A DNA stretch of 64,000 nt from Algoriphagus sp. TR-M9 (lineage in GTDB: Bacteria > Bacteroidota > Bacteroidia > Cytophagales > Cyclobacteriaceae): the NCBI RefSeq assembly GCF_027594545.1, contig NZ_CP115160.1, positions 3,233,001 through 3,297,000 of the forward strand, read 5' to 3'. The notes under the pieces were generated by a model. It did no database searches. It worked only from the letters and a program-made list of their open reading frames with translations, and had not been told where the DNA came from. The translations under genes and the position numbers were made by a program. The number at the start of each line of letters is the position of its first letter. Position 1 is the stretch's first letter. This document shows positions 8,973 to 19,147 of the stretch, piece after piece.

Positions 8973-9008
8973 AGACACCTCAATACTTGCTTATTGAAGG
9001 TGTCTTTT
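8973..9008 (+). terminator. Rho-independent terminator of the VioB-like cassette
   Basis: A long stem (AGACACCTCAATA at 8973-8985 pairing with TATTGAAGGTGTCT at 8992-9005, one bulge) followed by TTTTG closes the two-gene cassette 26 bases after its stop. Confidence 0.8.
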
Positions 9009-9135
9009 GTCTGAGAGGGATATAAATGGTGACTTACAATTAAATCAGATTTAAAAATTACTTAATGCATCTAATCGCTAGAACCTCACATTTATTCCCT
9101 TCTTTACAATCTTATTTTATTAAAACCCTGGCTTA

Positions 9136-10503
9136 ATGAATACTGCACCTAAGTTCATATTTACATTTCTATTTTTAGTAGTCTCATCCTTTCCTCTTTT
9201 CGCCCAGAAATTTCTCCCTACAGAATTCCCTGACAGGATTATTTTGACCTGGTCTGATGACCCCATGACCACTCAATCCGTGACCTGGAGAACAGCTGCT
9301 GAGGTAAAAAGCTCGAAAGCCCAATTTATCCTGGCACCGAACACACCTATTTATTTGGATAGCGTGGAGACTTTTGACGCGGATACTGAGTGGCTGGATG
9401 TGGACAGCGTGCAGGCAAATTACCACTCAGTGACATTTCGAAATTTAGAACCCGCGACCACTTATGCCTATAGAGTTGGTAATGAAGGTACTTGGTCGGA
9501 ATGGTTTCAATTCACCACCGCACCGGAAAAAGGCACTCCTTTCTCCTTTGTTTACTTCGGAGATGCGCAAAACAACCTAAAATCCCAATGGTCTAGAATC
9601 ATCCGTCAGGCCTATTCAAATTTGCCAAAAGCAGCTTTCATGCTTCATGCAGGAGACCTGATCAACAGAACGCAATCGGACTCTGAGTGGGGCGAATGGA
9701 ACCATGCCGGTTCTTTTATCAACGGCATGATCCCAAGTATCAGCACCCCAGGCAACCATGAATATGACAGTGAAGAAGACGGCACCTTGGTTTTGGATTA
9801 TCATTGGAAAAAGCAATTCACACTGCCAGAAAATGGCCCTAGTGAGTTTTCAGAGTCCGTTTATTACCTAGACTATTCGGATTTGAGAGTGATCTCTCTG
9901 AACTCTCAGGAAATCGTACAAAATGAGGTTTCCATGGAAACTCAAAAAGTCTGGCTGGAAAAAGTCCTTGCTGAAAACACACAGAAATGGACCATCATCA
10001 CGTTTCACCATCCGATTTATTCCTCAGGCACAGGCCGTGACAACAAGGAGTTCCGTGAGGCATTCAAACCGATTTTTGATAAGTACAAAGTTGACCTCGT
10101 ACTTCAGGGCCACGACCATTCCTATGGCCGAGGAAGAAACCTTCCTTCTGGGGTAGCTAATCAAGACCCTGAGGCACAGGGCCCAGTATATGTGGTTTCC
10201 GTCAGTGGGCCTAAAATGTACAACCTGACTTTTGACAAGTGGATGGATCGCGCGGCCTCCAACACCCAGTTGTACCAAATTATTTCTATCGAAGGCAACC
10301 AGCTTCGCTATGGTGCCTACACCGCCACAGGTGATTTATACGATGCATTTGACTTGATAAAAGAAGAAGGAAAGCCAAAGGAATTCATAGATCGCGCTGA
10401 TAAAGCTATCCAGGAGGCAATCGAACTCACTCCAGGTTCGGAAAGGAAAATGACTCCTGAAGAAATGGCTGAATACATGCGTACCTACAAAAATGGCAAT
10501 TGA
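9136..10503 (+). CDS. Purple-acid-phosphatase-like metallophosphoesterase, exported
   Basis: 455 residues. A signal peptide ending PLFAQ (about residue 24) is followed by a fibronectin-III-like purple acid phosphatase N-terminal domain (about 28-135; ILTWSDDPMTTQSVTWRT) and a calcineurin-like phosphoesterase domain (about 140-380). All metal-binding blocks are present: FGDAQ, HAGDLIN, TPGNHEYD, TFHHPIYS and LQGHDHSYGR. Purple acid phosphatases hydrolyse phosphate mono- or diesters in the periplasm at a binuclear Fe/Zn/Mn centre; the substrate is not predictable. The C-terminal 60 residues are charged and helical. It sits alone between a terminator and the tamB operon and is probably its own transcription unit. 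Confidence 0.88.
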   Translation: MNTAPKFIFTFLFLVVSSFPLFAQKFLPTEFPDRIILTWSDDPMTTQSVTWRTAAEVKSSKAQFILAPNTPIYLDSVETFDADTEWLDVDSVQANYHSVTFRNLEPATTYAYRVGNEGTWSEWFQFTTAPEKGTPFSFVYFGDAQNNLKSQWSRIIRQAYSNLPKAAFMLHAGDLINRTQSDSEWGEWNHAGSFINGMIPSISTPGNHEYDSEEDGTLVLDYHWKKQFTLPENGPSEFSESVYYLDYSDLRVISLNSQEIVQNEVSMETQKVWLEKVLAENTQKWTIITFHHPIYSSGTGRDNKEFREAFKPIFDKYKVDLVLQGHDHSYGRGRNLPSGVANQDPEAQGPVYVVSVSGPKMYNLTFDKWMDRAASNTQLYQIISIEGNQLRYGAYTATGDLYDAFDLIKEEGKPKEFIDRADKAIQEAIELTPGSERKMTPEEMAEYMRTYKNGN

Positions 10504-10675
10504 TAAGCGTTCAAGGCCTCTGGAAACTCAACAAAGTATAGTTTAATTGGATTGAAAGTAAATGTAGAAATAGGTAATCTGGCTTATTTATTGCCACATA
10601 ATTACCTTAGTGAAAAGTACATTTACTTATATTATTTAAACGCTCAATCCCATTAAACGCTTTTTCGGTAAATTT

Positions 10676-13600
10676 TTGAAGATTCTGGGTATTACGATAG
10701 CCGTAATTTTGGTAATCGTAGGTGCCTTGATTCTATTTATCCGCAGCCCTTGGGGTCAGGGGATAATTGTGGACAAAGCGACCTCCTACGTTTCTGACAA
10801 AACAGGCACTGAAGTATCCATAGAGCGCCTTTTCATCACTTTTTCGGGAAATATTTATCTGGAAGAATTATACCTGGAAGACACCAAAGGAGACACCTTG
10901 GTTTACTCAAAAAACCTGGAAGCGGGAGTGGCTTTTGGCCCACTACTGACCACTGGAAATATCTCTGTCACCAAGCTAGATTGGGAAGGCTTGGTAGCCC
11001 GCGTGAGCAGAAGCGCAGAAACTGAGCAATTCAACTTTGACTTTTTGATTGAGGCATTCGCTTCCCAAGCTGCGGATTCTACACAAACTGTAGCAGCAGA
11101 TACTACCGCTTCCGATCCTATGACAATCAAACTTTCTCCCATCTCACTTCGCGATTTTGACATCACTTATTTGGATGAAGTCATGGGGATAGACGCGTCC
11201 ATTTTACTGGGTGAATTGGACCTCACTATTCCGGGATTGGATTTGGAGGAATATGAATTTGACATCAAAGAGGTAGCTCTGAAGAACACTAAAATCAAAT
11301 ACCATCAAACCAAGCCCTTTCCTCCTGCTGAAGAATCTACAGAAGAGACTCCAATGCCCATCGTGAACGTGGATGAACTTACGCTCAGCAATGTATCTGC
11401 GGACTATGTCAGTGAACCTGATCAACAGAAAGCGGAGGTTCAGATTGGGAATTTATTGGTTGAACTTCGAAAAGCAGACCTGCGGACACAGAGCATTGAG
11501 CTTACCACTATTGCCTTGAATAAATCTTCGATTCTTTTCCATGACTTTTCCACAGATACTCCAGTTGAAAGTTCAGAAAGCACATCCGAATCAGCTCCAT
11601 TCGCCTGGCCAGATTGGATCGTTGAAGCTGAGAAAATTGATATAGACTCCACAAACATCGAATACAAATCAGCAGATGTAGCTGTGCAAAAAGGCAGCTT
11701 TAATCCTGAAGCATTTGTTATCTCCAACCTGAGATTTGATGCTGAAGATTTGTTTCTGAAAGATGAAGAAGTGGGAGCAAGTCTGCAGGAATTCAATTTC
11801 CAGGAAGGCAGCGGATTTGCGTTGAAAGAATTTCAATTTGAGCTGGAAGCAGGCAATGACTCCGCTGAGTTGGACAACTTACTACTCGCCACTAACAGAA
11901 GTACGCTGGTTGCCGAAATCCAATTAGAATACCCTTCTATTCAAGCACTGATAGATGATTACGAAAGCCTGAAGTTTGACTTGGAAGTCCATGAATCCAA
12001 ATTAGATGTGCGTGACAGCTACTTCTTCGATCCCACATTAGCACAGGACACGTTGATCAGAGAACTGGCCAAGGATCCTATTTTGCTGGATCTGATTGCC
12101 CGCGGAGATTTGAAAGACATTGATATTCCAAGTTTAAACCTCCATTGGGGTGAAAGTGATTTCTCTGCAAATGGAATGGTAAAAAACCCGATGGACGTTG
12201 ACCTACTTTCTTTTAACTTTCCGGAAATCAACTTGCTCACTAATCGAGAAACCCTACTGAAATTCGCAAAAGAAGAGGATTACGGGGTAAAGTTTCCTGA
12301 ACAAATAGACCTGCAAGCAAATGCTAGTGGAATGCTGGATGAACTCCTCGCTGACCTGGATTTACAGACCGATATGGGTAATATCCTGTTAGCTGGCACC
12401 TACCAAAACGATGGACAACTAGCCTTCGACGCAGATCTAAAAGTCAACCAACTTCAGCTTGGCAACCTTCTCAAGCAACCTGAACTCGATACTTTAACTT
12501 TTGAAATCATCGCTAAAGGTTCTGGCTCGGATCTGAATAACCTGAACGCAGAACTCTCCTCCACTTTTGAGCGACTTCGCCTGTATGGATCTGATTATTC
12601 AGGTTTGAAGCTGAAAGGTAAACTGGTAGATGGAGCGGGAGATTTAGAGGCAGGTTTGGACTCTGAATTTCTGGATTTCAAAATGCTGGCCCAACTAGAC
12701 CTGGATTCAATCAACTCTATCATCAATCTCAATCTTGATTTGGAAGGAGCGGATTTTTATGCCCTCGGCCTCACGGCAAACAGCTCTCGCGCCAGGTTAA
12801 AATTGGATGCAGATTTTGAGGGCAACTTCACAGAATTTGATCTTAAGACTTTACTTCATGAAGGGACCATCCTGTATGATGGCAAAAATTACCCATTGGG
12901 AAATATCACTGCTGAGGCCAGTGTACGTGAGGATTCTACCAGTCTGGACATTGCCAGCAAGGTGATCAATGGATTTGTCCGGACCAATACCAATCCAAGC
13001 GATCTCACAGCAGCGTTGACTGCTCATTTCAGTCATTACCTGGATAAACTGGATTCTGCATCACAAATCGGAGATGGAGATATTGTCATGAATATGGACC
13101 TAAAGGTATCCAGCGATCCTTTGCTCAGCGAGGTTTTGCTCCAAGGTCTTGAACAGTTTGACAGTGCCAAAATTCAAGCAGACTATTTCCAGGAGATCGA
13201 TTCGCTCACGGCTACTATAGAATTTCCTTATGTGAACTATGCCGGTACAGAAGTGGATAGTCTGGGATTAAGGATCCGCTCCAATGAGAACATTTTTAGA
13301 CTCTATTTTGGATTTGCGCAATTGACATCAGGGCCAGTGAATATGGACGAGACTTTCTTGACCGGGCAACTGGCAGATTCAAGACTTTACTTTGATTTTC
13401 ATTCTTACGAAGGAGCAGAGAGAAACTACCACCTGTCCTCTGACATAGGTCTGGATGGAGATACACTCAGCTATCATGTCTCTTCCATAGACCTGATTTT
13501 AAAAGGACAGCAGTGGACCATTCCAGAAAATAACTTCGTGAAATATTCTGGAGAAAGTCTGGAATTCAAAGATTTCACCTTTGGCAATGGCAATCAGGAA

Positions 13601-15739
13601 ATTTCATTTGCAAATAATGTAGAAGGCTTCACCGATGAAAACATTGCCATGCTTTTCGAAAACTTTCGGCTTTCTACTTTTACCAGTTTACTCAACCCTG
13701 AGGAGGTGGTAGCCGGAGGTAGAATGGACGGAAGGCTAGTGGTCGAGAACCCATTCGGCGCCACAGGTATTATGGGTGATCTGAAAGTGGACAGCCTGAA
13801 AGTCTTGGCAGTACCGCTGGGTAATTTGAGTTTGGAAGCTACCGCAAAAAACCTAGGGGATTATATTCTAAAGCTACAGCTAAGAGATGACGGAGTGGAA
13901 CTGGATCTGGATGGCAGTTATGTAGCCAAGGATACTGGCGGCGAATTCGACCTGCAAATAGAGCTAAACCGATTCGAAATGGATAAAATCGGAGCTTTAT
14001 CCGGGGATCAAATCCGGGATGCCAGCGGTTATCTATCTGGGACGATCAATGCCAAAGGAACCACAAATGACCCGCAATACAAAGGCACGCTCAAGTTCCA
14101 GGAAGCATCCTTTATCCCAGCTCAGCTCAGCACCAAATACCTACTTTCCAGCGAAGAGATAGCCTTGGATAACGCCGGTATATACCTGGACGATTTCACG
14201 GTACGGGACGAAGAAGGAAATACATTTATAGTAGATGGTACTGTTTTCACGGAAAGCTATATCAATCCTTCTTTTGACCTGCAAATGACTGCGGATAACT
14301 TCATGGTGATCAATTCCACCGATGAGGATGCCGATTTGTTTTACGGCAGAGGCACCATAGATGCAGATGTCAGTATCCAGGGAGACCTTACCCTTCCTAT
14401 AGTAAATGCCAAACTCAACGTCAAAGAAAATACTGACCTCACTGTGATCATCCCGGAATCTCAGGCTGACTTGGTAGAGCGACAAGGGGTGGTGGTCTTT
14501 GTTAATAAAGCTAATCCGGACGATATATTGACCCGACAATTAGAGGAAACTACGGACGTTTTTTCTGGATATGACATTTCAGCTATTCTGAGCACAGATC
14601 CCGGAGCGGTATTTACGATTGTAATAGATGAAGCCTCTGGAGACAATTTGGCCATTTCCGGTGATTCTAATCTTTCCTTAGATATAGACCCTAATGGTAG
14701 GATCACGCTGAGTGGTTCCTATGAGGTAAATGATGGGCATTACGAAATGTCACTTTACAATCTCGTAAGCAGGAGATTTGAGCTCGCAAATGGAGGCAGA
14801 ATCACCTGGAACGGTGACCCCATGGATGCCACTATGGATCTTCAGGCAGTCTATCGAGTAGATGCTTCTCCGGCGGAGTTGATGTCTTCACAGCTCTCAG
14901 GCACCAGCGATGAATCAAGAGCCCAATACAATCAAAAACTTGATTTCATCGTCTATCTCAATGTAGATGGGGAGCTACTTCGCCCTGAAATCTCATTTAC
15001 CCTGGACATGCCGGAAAATGAAAGAGGAGCCTTTGGGGGCAATGTGTACTCTAGAGTGATGCAGATCAATGAACAACAGGACGAACTCAACAAGCAGGTT
15101 TTCTCCCTGTTGGTCCTAAATCGTTTTTTCCCATCCACAGGAAGTGACGGTGCATCCGGAGGTGCTGAAGCCATAGCTAGAAACAGTGTGAGCCAGATTC
15201 TTTCCGATCAATTAAACGCACTTTCCAGTAAACTTTTCGGTGATACCGGGCTATCTGTGGGATTTGATGTGGACAGCTATCAGGGCTACCAGGGAGACGG
15301 CCCTCAAAACAGAACCGAACTGAACATCAACGCCCAGCAGCGACTCTTCAATGACAGACTGGTGGTGCAGGTCGGTAGTCAAGTGGACCTGGAGGGCGCC
15401 CCGGCAAGTGAGCAGAATACCGCAAACTCCATCTTGGCAAACATCAGTTTTGAATACATGCTCACCGAGGACGGAAGGTGGAGAATTCGTGCCTTCCGTA
15501 AAAACCAGTTCGAAAGTATCATCGACGGTCAACTGATTGTCACTGGCGGAGGATTAATCTTCAATCGGGAATTCAATTACTTCAGAAACCTGTGGAAGCC
15601 AGCAGACACCTCAGATCAAAGCAACCCCATAGATGAGCTAAAAGAAAGTAAGGAAAGTAAAAAAGAGCAGAAGAAACAGGAAAAAGAAGAGAGAAGAAAA
15701 GCAAAGGCAACTAAAAATCAGGAAGAAAATGAAGATTAA
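10676..15739 (+). CDS. tamB: TamB-like translocation and assembly module protein (DUF490)
   Basis: 1687 residues, starting at TTG 10676. No ATG, GTG or TTG lies between this codon and the upstream in-frame stop at 10637-10639. The product begins with an uncleaved transmembrane anchor (MKILGITIAVILVIVGALIL) and the typical follow-on SPWGQGIIVDKATSYVSDKTG. The long middle (about 60-1240) is repetitive beta-strand-rich AsmA/TamB groove sequence, and the DUF490 region occupies about 1240-1640 (SGSYEVNDGHYEMSLYNLVSR; later FSLLVLNRFFP). The tail is very Lys/Glu-rich. TamB spans the periplasm and, with TamA or TamL, helps insert outer-membrane proteins or move phospholipids. Its stop overlaps the tamL start by 11 bases. 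Confidence 0.92.
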   Translation: MKILGITIAVILVIVGALILFIRSPWGQGIIVDKATSYVSDKTGTEVSIERLFITFSGNIYLEELYLEDTKGDTLVYSKNLEAGVAFGPLLTTGNISVTKLDWEGLVARVSRSAETEQFNFDFLIEAFASQAADSTQTVAADTTASDPMTIKLSPISLRDFDITYLDEVMGIDASILLGELDLTIPGLDLEEYEFDIKEVALKNTKIKYHQTKPFPPAEESTEETPMPIVNVDELTLSNVSADYVSEPDQQKAEVQIGNLLVELRKADLRTQSIELTTIALNKSSILFHDFSTDTPVESSESTSESAPFAWPDWIVEAEKIDIDSTNIEYKSADVAVQKGSFNPEAFVISNLRFDAEDLFLKDEEVGASLQEFNFQEGSGFALKEFQFELEAGNDSAELDNLLLATNRSTLVAEIQLEYPSIQALIDDYESLKFDLEVHESKLDVRDSYFFDPTLAQDTLIRELAKDPILLDLIARGDLKDIDIPSLNLHWGESDFSANGMVKNPMDVDLLSFNFPEINLLTNRETLLKFAKEEDYGVKFPEQIDLQANASGMLDELLADLDLQTDMGNILLAGTYQNDGQLAFDADLKVNQLQLGNLLKQPELDTLTFEIIAKGSGSDLNNLNAELSSTFERLRLYGSDYSGLKLKGKLVDGAGDLEAGLDSEFLDFKMLAQLDLDSINSIINLNLDLEGADFYALGLTANSSRARLKLDADFEGNFTEFDLKTLLHEGTILYDGKNYPLGNITAEASVREDSTSLDIASKVINGFVRTNTNPSDLTAALTAHFSHYLDKLDSASQIGDGDIVMNMDLKVSSDPLLSEVLLQGLEQFDSAKIQADYFQEIDSLTATIEFPYVNYAGTEVDSLGLRIRSNENIFRLYFGFAQLTSGPVNMDETFLTGQLADSRLYFDFHSYEGAERNYHLSSDIGLDGDTLSYHVSSIDLILKGQQWTIPENNFVKYSGESLEFKDFTFGNGNQEISFANNVEGFTDENIAMLFENFRLSTFTSLLNPEEVVAGGRMDGRLVVENPFGATGIMGDLKVDSLKVLAVPLGNLSLEATAKNLGDYILKLQLRDDGVELDLDGSYVAKDTGGEFDLQIELNRFEMDKIGALSGDQIRDASGYLSGTINAKGTTNDPQYKGTLKFQEASFIPAQLSTKYLLSSEEIALDNAGIYLDDFTVRDEEGNTFIVDGTVFTESYINPSFDLQMTADNFMVINSTDEDADLFYGRGTIDADVSIQGDLTLPIVNAKLNVKENTDLTVIIPESQADLVERQGVVVFVNKANPDDILTRQLEETTDVFSGYDISAILSTDPGAVFTIVIDEASGDNLAISGDSNLSLDIDPNGRITLSGSYEVNDGHYEMSLYNLVSRRFELANGGRITWNGDPMDATMDLQAVYRVDASPAELMSSQLSGTSDESRAQYNQKLDFIVYLNVDGELLRPEISFTLDMPENERGAFGGNVYSRVMQINEQQDELNKQVFSLLVLNRFFPSTGSDGASGGAEAIARNSVSQILSDQLNALSSKLFGDTGLSVGFDVDSYQGYQGDGPQNRTELNINAQQRLFNDRLVVQVGSQVDLEGAPASEQNTANSILANISFEYMLTEDGRWRIRAFRKNQFESIIDGQLIVTGGGLIFNREFNYFRNLWKPADTSDQSNPIDELKESKESKKEQKKQEKEERRKAKATKNQEENED

Positions 15740-18017
15740 GCTACATACCATTTTTATAGCTTTTGTGCTTTCTGTTGCTGTAAGCTGCAGCGTTAAGAAG
15801 TACATTCCTGAAGATGAATTTCTCTATACCGGAGCAGACCTGGAATTGAAAACTGAGGCTGAGGTGGAGGATCTAGAAGCAATAGAAGAAGAACTGGAAG
15901 GACTGCTCAGACCTGCGCCAAACAGCAAGATTCTCGGCATGTATCTAGGCCTTTGGGCTCATTATAAAGGCACCCAAGAAAACCCGGGCTTTATCAATCG
16001 TTTTTTGAACAAGAAAATCGGGCAGGAACCTGTCTATTTCAGTCAAGTCGACCCGGGCAGAACCGAAGAATTGCTCATCAACAGACTGGAGAACAGAGGC
16101 TTTTTCTACAGCACATCCAGCTCCGAGGTGATTCGCAGTGACCAGTCCGCCAAAGTCCAATATGTGGCAGAATTTGGTGAACCCTATACCCTATCTGAGT
16201 TTAAACTAGAAAGAGATTCATTGCAGATCGAGCATGAAATCGCCGGCTTGCTAGAAGAGACACTGATTAAAGAAAACAGTAGGTTTGATTTGAATACACT
16301 TAACCAAGAGCGGAATAGACTCGATTCCGCGCTGAAGGAAAAAGGATATTTCAATTTCAACAATGACTTCTTGATTTTCGAAGCAGACACCAACCTATCT
16401 GATTCCCTGCGGAAATTCAACCTCTACCTGAGACTGAAACAAAATGTACCTGCAAATGGAATCATCCCCTATCAAATCGATGAAATCAATGTTTATCCCA
16501 ATTACTCCATCAATGAAGATGGAGAAAAACTAGATACTACAGTAATCGCCGAAAAGAATTTCATTCAGGGAAATGAGGTATTCCGCCCTACCCTACTGAA
16601 TGAATATATTCTTTTAGAGAAAGACCAACTCTACAGTCCGCAGAAGTCTCGACTGACCAGCAATCGCCTCAGTTCCATTGGGACTTACAAGTTTGTGAAC
16701 GTTCGCTATGAAGAGCAGGATAGCAGCGGGACTCAGGGGCATTTGAAAACCGATATTTACCTATCCCCTATGACTAAGCGATCAGTGCGGGCAGAGCTTC
16801 TAGGGGTTTCCAAATCAAATAACTTTGCCGGGCCTGCATTGAATTTGACCTATAGAAACAGGAATCTTTTTCAAGGAGGGGAAACCTTCAACCTTACCAC
16901 TAGGTTTGGTTATGAGTTTCAAGTAGCCGGAGGTGATCGTTCCGGTCTGGAGTCTTTCGAGGTAGGTCTGAATGGGGATTTGATTTTCCCTAGAGTGATT
17001 TTCTTTGTTCCAATCCGGGAAAAATTCAGCTACGCAGTGCCTAAAACCAAAATAGGACTCGGCCTGGAATACCTCAGCAGAGGTGGACTATACAGGCTCA
17101 ATTCATTTTCGGCAAACTATGGTTACTTCTGGAACCCCAATCCCTTCGTCTATCATGAGATAAATCCGATCAGCCTGAATGTGGTGAACCTGACTCGAAC
17201 CTCTCCTGAATTTGAAGAGATTCTGGACGCCAATCCCTTTCTGAGACGAAGCTTTGAGCAAAATTTCATAGCGGGAATTAACTACACCTTTCACTACAAT
17301 AAGCTCCAGGACAAATACAGAAAGCACGCGATATTCGCCGGTACCACCATAGACCTGGCAGGAAACACCCTTAACTTGATCAATTCGATTTCCGGGTCAG
17401 ACAATGGGGAATTTCTCGGGCTGGAGTACGCGCAGTACGCCAAGGCAGACTTGGATTTCAGGTATTATTTTCGGCCCAATGAGCAGCACACCATAGCCAC
17501 CCGGCTCTACATGGGCGCCGGTTTTCCATTTGGCAATTCAGTGTCACTCCCTTATGTAAAGCAGTATTTTTCCGGTGGTCCCAATAGCGTGCGGGCATTC
17601 CGGATCCGCTCCATAGGACCGGGTACCTACAGACCAGAAGGGTTCGATAACAGTTCATTCTTTGACCAATCAGGTGACATCAGGTTTGAAGGGAATATCG
17701 AATACAGATTTCCCATTGTTTCATTTCTGAAAGGCGCATTATTTATGGATGCGGGAAACATCTGGCTGATGAATGAAAACGAGGCATTGCCAGGAGGAAA
17801 ATTCACCAAAAACTGGTACAAGGAGCTCGCCATAGGGACCGGTATAGGACTGCGGGTGGACATACAATTCTTTGTAATCCGCTTTGACTTTGCCACACCG
17901 CTCAGGTATCCCTATTTGGAGGAAGGTGAGCGCTGGGCAAACAACTTTGATATAGGCAGCAAAACCTGGCGTCGAGACAATCTGATTTTCAATTTTGCCA
18001 TCGGGTATCCGTTCTAA
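15729..18017 (+). CDS. tamL: TamL: lipoprotein BamA/TamA-family outer-membrane protein
   Basis: 762 residues. The lipoprotein signal ends SVAVSC with the lipid-attachment Cys at residue 20, the feature that separates Bacteroidota TamL from proteobacterial TamA. Residues about 25-330 are POTRA-like (for example DSALKEKGYFNF), and about 370-762 form the Omp85 barrel (ending NLIFNFAIGYPF), with the conserved loop segment YFSGGPNSVRAFRIRSIGPG, an extended VRGF-type motif as VRAF. It overlaps the end of tamB by 11 bases and so is translationally coupled. Both act together in outer-membrane assembly. The gene is followed by a weak hairpin and an unrelated small gene cluster. Confidence 0.92.
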   Translation: MKIKLHTIFIAFVLSVAVSCSVKKYIPEDEFLYTGADLELKTEAEVEDLEAIEEELEGLLRPAPNSKILGMYLGLWAHYKGTQENPGFINRFLNKKIGQEPVYFSQVDPGRTEELLINRLENRGFFYSTSSSEVIRSDQSAKVQYVAEFGEPYTLSEFKLERDSLQIEHEIAGLLEETLIKENSRFDLNTLNQERNRLDSALKEKGYFNFNNDFLIFEADTNLSDSLRKFNLYLRLKQNVPANGIIPYQIDEINVYPNYSINEDGEKLDTTVIAEKNFIQGNEVFRPTLLNEYILLEKDQLYSPQKSRLTSNRLSSIGTYKFVNVRYEEQDSSGTQGHLKTDIYLSPMTKRSVRAELLGVSKSNNFAGPALNLTYRNRNLFQGGETFNLTTRFGYEFQVAGGDRSGLESFEVGLNGDLIFPRVIFFVPIREKFSYAVPKTKIGLGLEYLSRGGLYRLNSFSANYGYFWNPNPFVYHEINPISLNVVNLTRTSPEFEEILDANPFLRRSFEQNFIAGINYTFHYNKLQDKYRKHAIFAGTTIDLAGNTLNLINSISGSDNGEFLGLEYAQYAKADLDFRYYFRPNEQHTIATRLYMGAGFPFGNSVSLPYVKQYFSGGPNSVRAFRIRSIGPGTYRPEGFDNSSFFDQSGDIRFEGNIEYRFPIVSFLKGALFMDAGNIWLMNENEALPGGKFTKNWYKELAIGTGIGLRVDIQFFVIRFDFATPLRYPYLEEGERWANNFDIGSKTWRRDNLIFNFAIGYPF

Positions 18018-18154
18018 AACTGCATCAAAGGAAAGCTTTCAAAAAAGCACAAGCGTGTTTTTCAGGGATTCCTCAGGCAATCTTTCGTAATCTCAGTATA
18101 TTAAGAAAATACTCCTCAACTCGCCCTTAATCACCCTAAAAAGCTGATAAAACC

Positions 18155-18613
18155 ATGAATAACGACTTTCACATCTGGGAAAATAACCGCAACATTTACC
18201 TGAAATTTCTCATTCACAACTCACTGGAGGAGCTCAACAAAGTTCCCAAAGGCTTCAACAACAACCTACTCTGGAACATAGGACATGTCATCGCAGTCCA
18301 ACAGCGCTTGGTATATGGATTGGCACATGTTCCTTTGAAGATTTCAGATGATCTCTTTCAAAAATACAAGCCCGGAACCAAACCAGAAATCCCGGAACCT
18401 GAAGAAACTGTGGAGCTTTTCAAAGAACTATTGATCAAAACCATAGCAGAAACTAAAGCCGACTTTGGATCTGGAAAACTGGACCATTACACCCCCTATA
18501 CGACTTCCAAGGGATTCCATCTCTCCAGTGCGGCAGAGGCCATCACTTTTAACAACTATCATGAAGCACTGCATCTGGGCACCATGGTCAGTCTGTTGAA
18601 GTTTATCAAATAA
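18155..18613 (+). CDS. DinB-like four-helix-bundle protein
   Basis: 152 residues, cytoplasmic. The DinB/YfiT metalloenzyme fold is recognised from its spaced histidines: NLLWNIGHVIAVQ near residue 48 and NNYHEALHLGTM near 136-140, the three-His metal site of the family, with an internal PEIPEPEET loop. Family members include thiol transferases (bacillithiol, mycothiol) and many uncharacterised proteins; no substrate can be assigned. It heads a run of four small plus-strand genes with short gaps; the next starts 10 bases after its stop. Confidence 0.85.
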   Translation: MNNDFHIWENNRNIYLKFLIHNSLEELNKVPKGFNNNLLWNIGHVIAVQQRLVYGLAHVPLKISDDLFQKYKPGTKPEIPEPEETVELFKELLIKTIAETKADFGSGKLDHYTPYTTSKGFHLSSAAEAITFNNYHEALHLGTMVSLLKFIK

Positions 18614-18623
18614 TATTTTCCAT

Positions 18624-19115
18624 ATGAACAGGCTTTACTTCCTCGCCATTGCCCTTTCAGCTTCCTTTAGTCTGGGCTTTTTTGTACATTCTTTTTTTAT
18701 CCCCGAGGATACATCTCAACTAGAACTTAAACCAGTAGAAAACATGAAACTTGGAGCATTTTCAGTCAGTCTAAACGTCCAAAACCTGGAAGAATCAAAA
18801 GCTTTCTATGAGGCATTGGGCTTTGAAGTATTTGGTGGAGCGATGGAAAGCAAGTATCTAATTATGAAAAATGAGAATTCATTGATCGGGCTATTCCAGG
18901 GAATGTTTGAGGGAAATATCCTGACCTTTAACCCTGGATGGGACGAGAACGCCCAAGAGACCCCACAGTTCGATGACATCCGAAAAATCCAGCAACACCT
19001 GCAATCCCAAAACTTAGAAATCATAAACCCGGCTGATAAAGACTCAGAAGGGCCAGCTAGTTTTATGCTAAAAGACCCTGACGGAAACATGATCTTAGTA
19101 GATCAGCACAGGTAA
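18624..19115 (+). CDS. VOC (glyoxalase-fold) protein with an N-terminal signal or anchor
   Basis: 163 residues. Residues 1-25 are a hydrophobic export signal or anchor (YFLAIALSASFSLGFFV), unusual for this mainly cytoplasmic family. The VOC core runs from about 45 to 162 (LNVQNLEESKAFYEALGF; MLKDPDGNMILVDQHR). Only about one VOC module is present, so the active form would be a dimer. An internal ATG at MKLGAF (residue 42) would give a soluble version without the leader; 18624 is preferred because it lies 10 bases after the DinB-like stop and the leader is well formed. The substrate is unknown. Confidence 0.8.
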   Translation: MNRLYFLAIALSASFSLGFFVHSFFIPEDTSQLELKPVENMKLGAFSVSLNVQNLEESKAFYEALGFEVFGGAMESKYLIMKNENSLIGLFQGMFEGNILTFNPGWDENAQETPQFDDIRKIQQHLQSQNLEIINPADKDSEGPASFMLKDPDGNMILVDQHR

Positions 19116-19147
19116 TTTTTGCCCATTTTTACAATAACCCAAACCTA

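Noticed and set aside
14141..14539. 132-codon frame antisense to tamB
   Set aside because: A shadow of the long tamB coding sequence; no independent evidence.
18044..18063. AAAAAGCAC/GTGTTTTT hairpin after tamL as a terminator
   Set aside because: Only a 3-bp GC core with a bulge; too weak to list as a feature.
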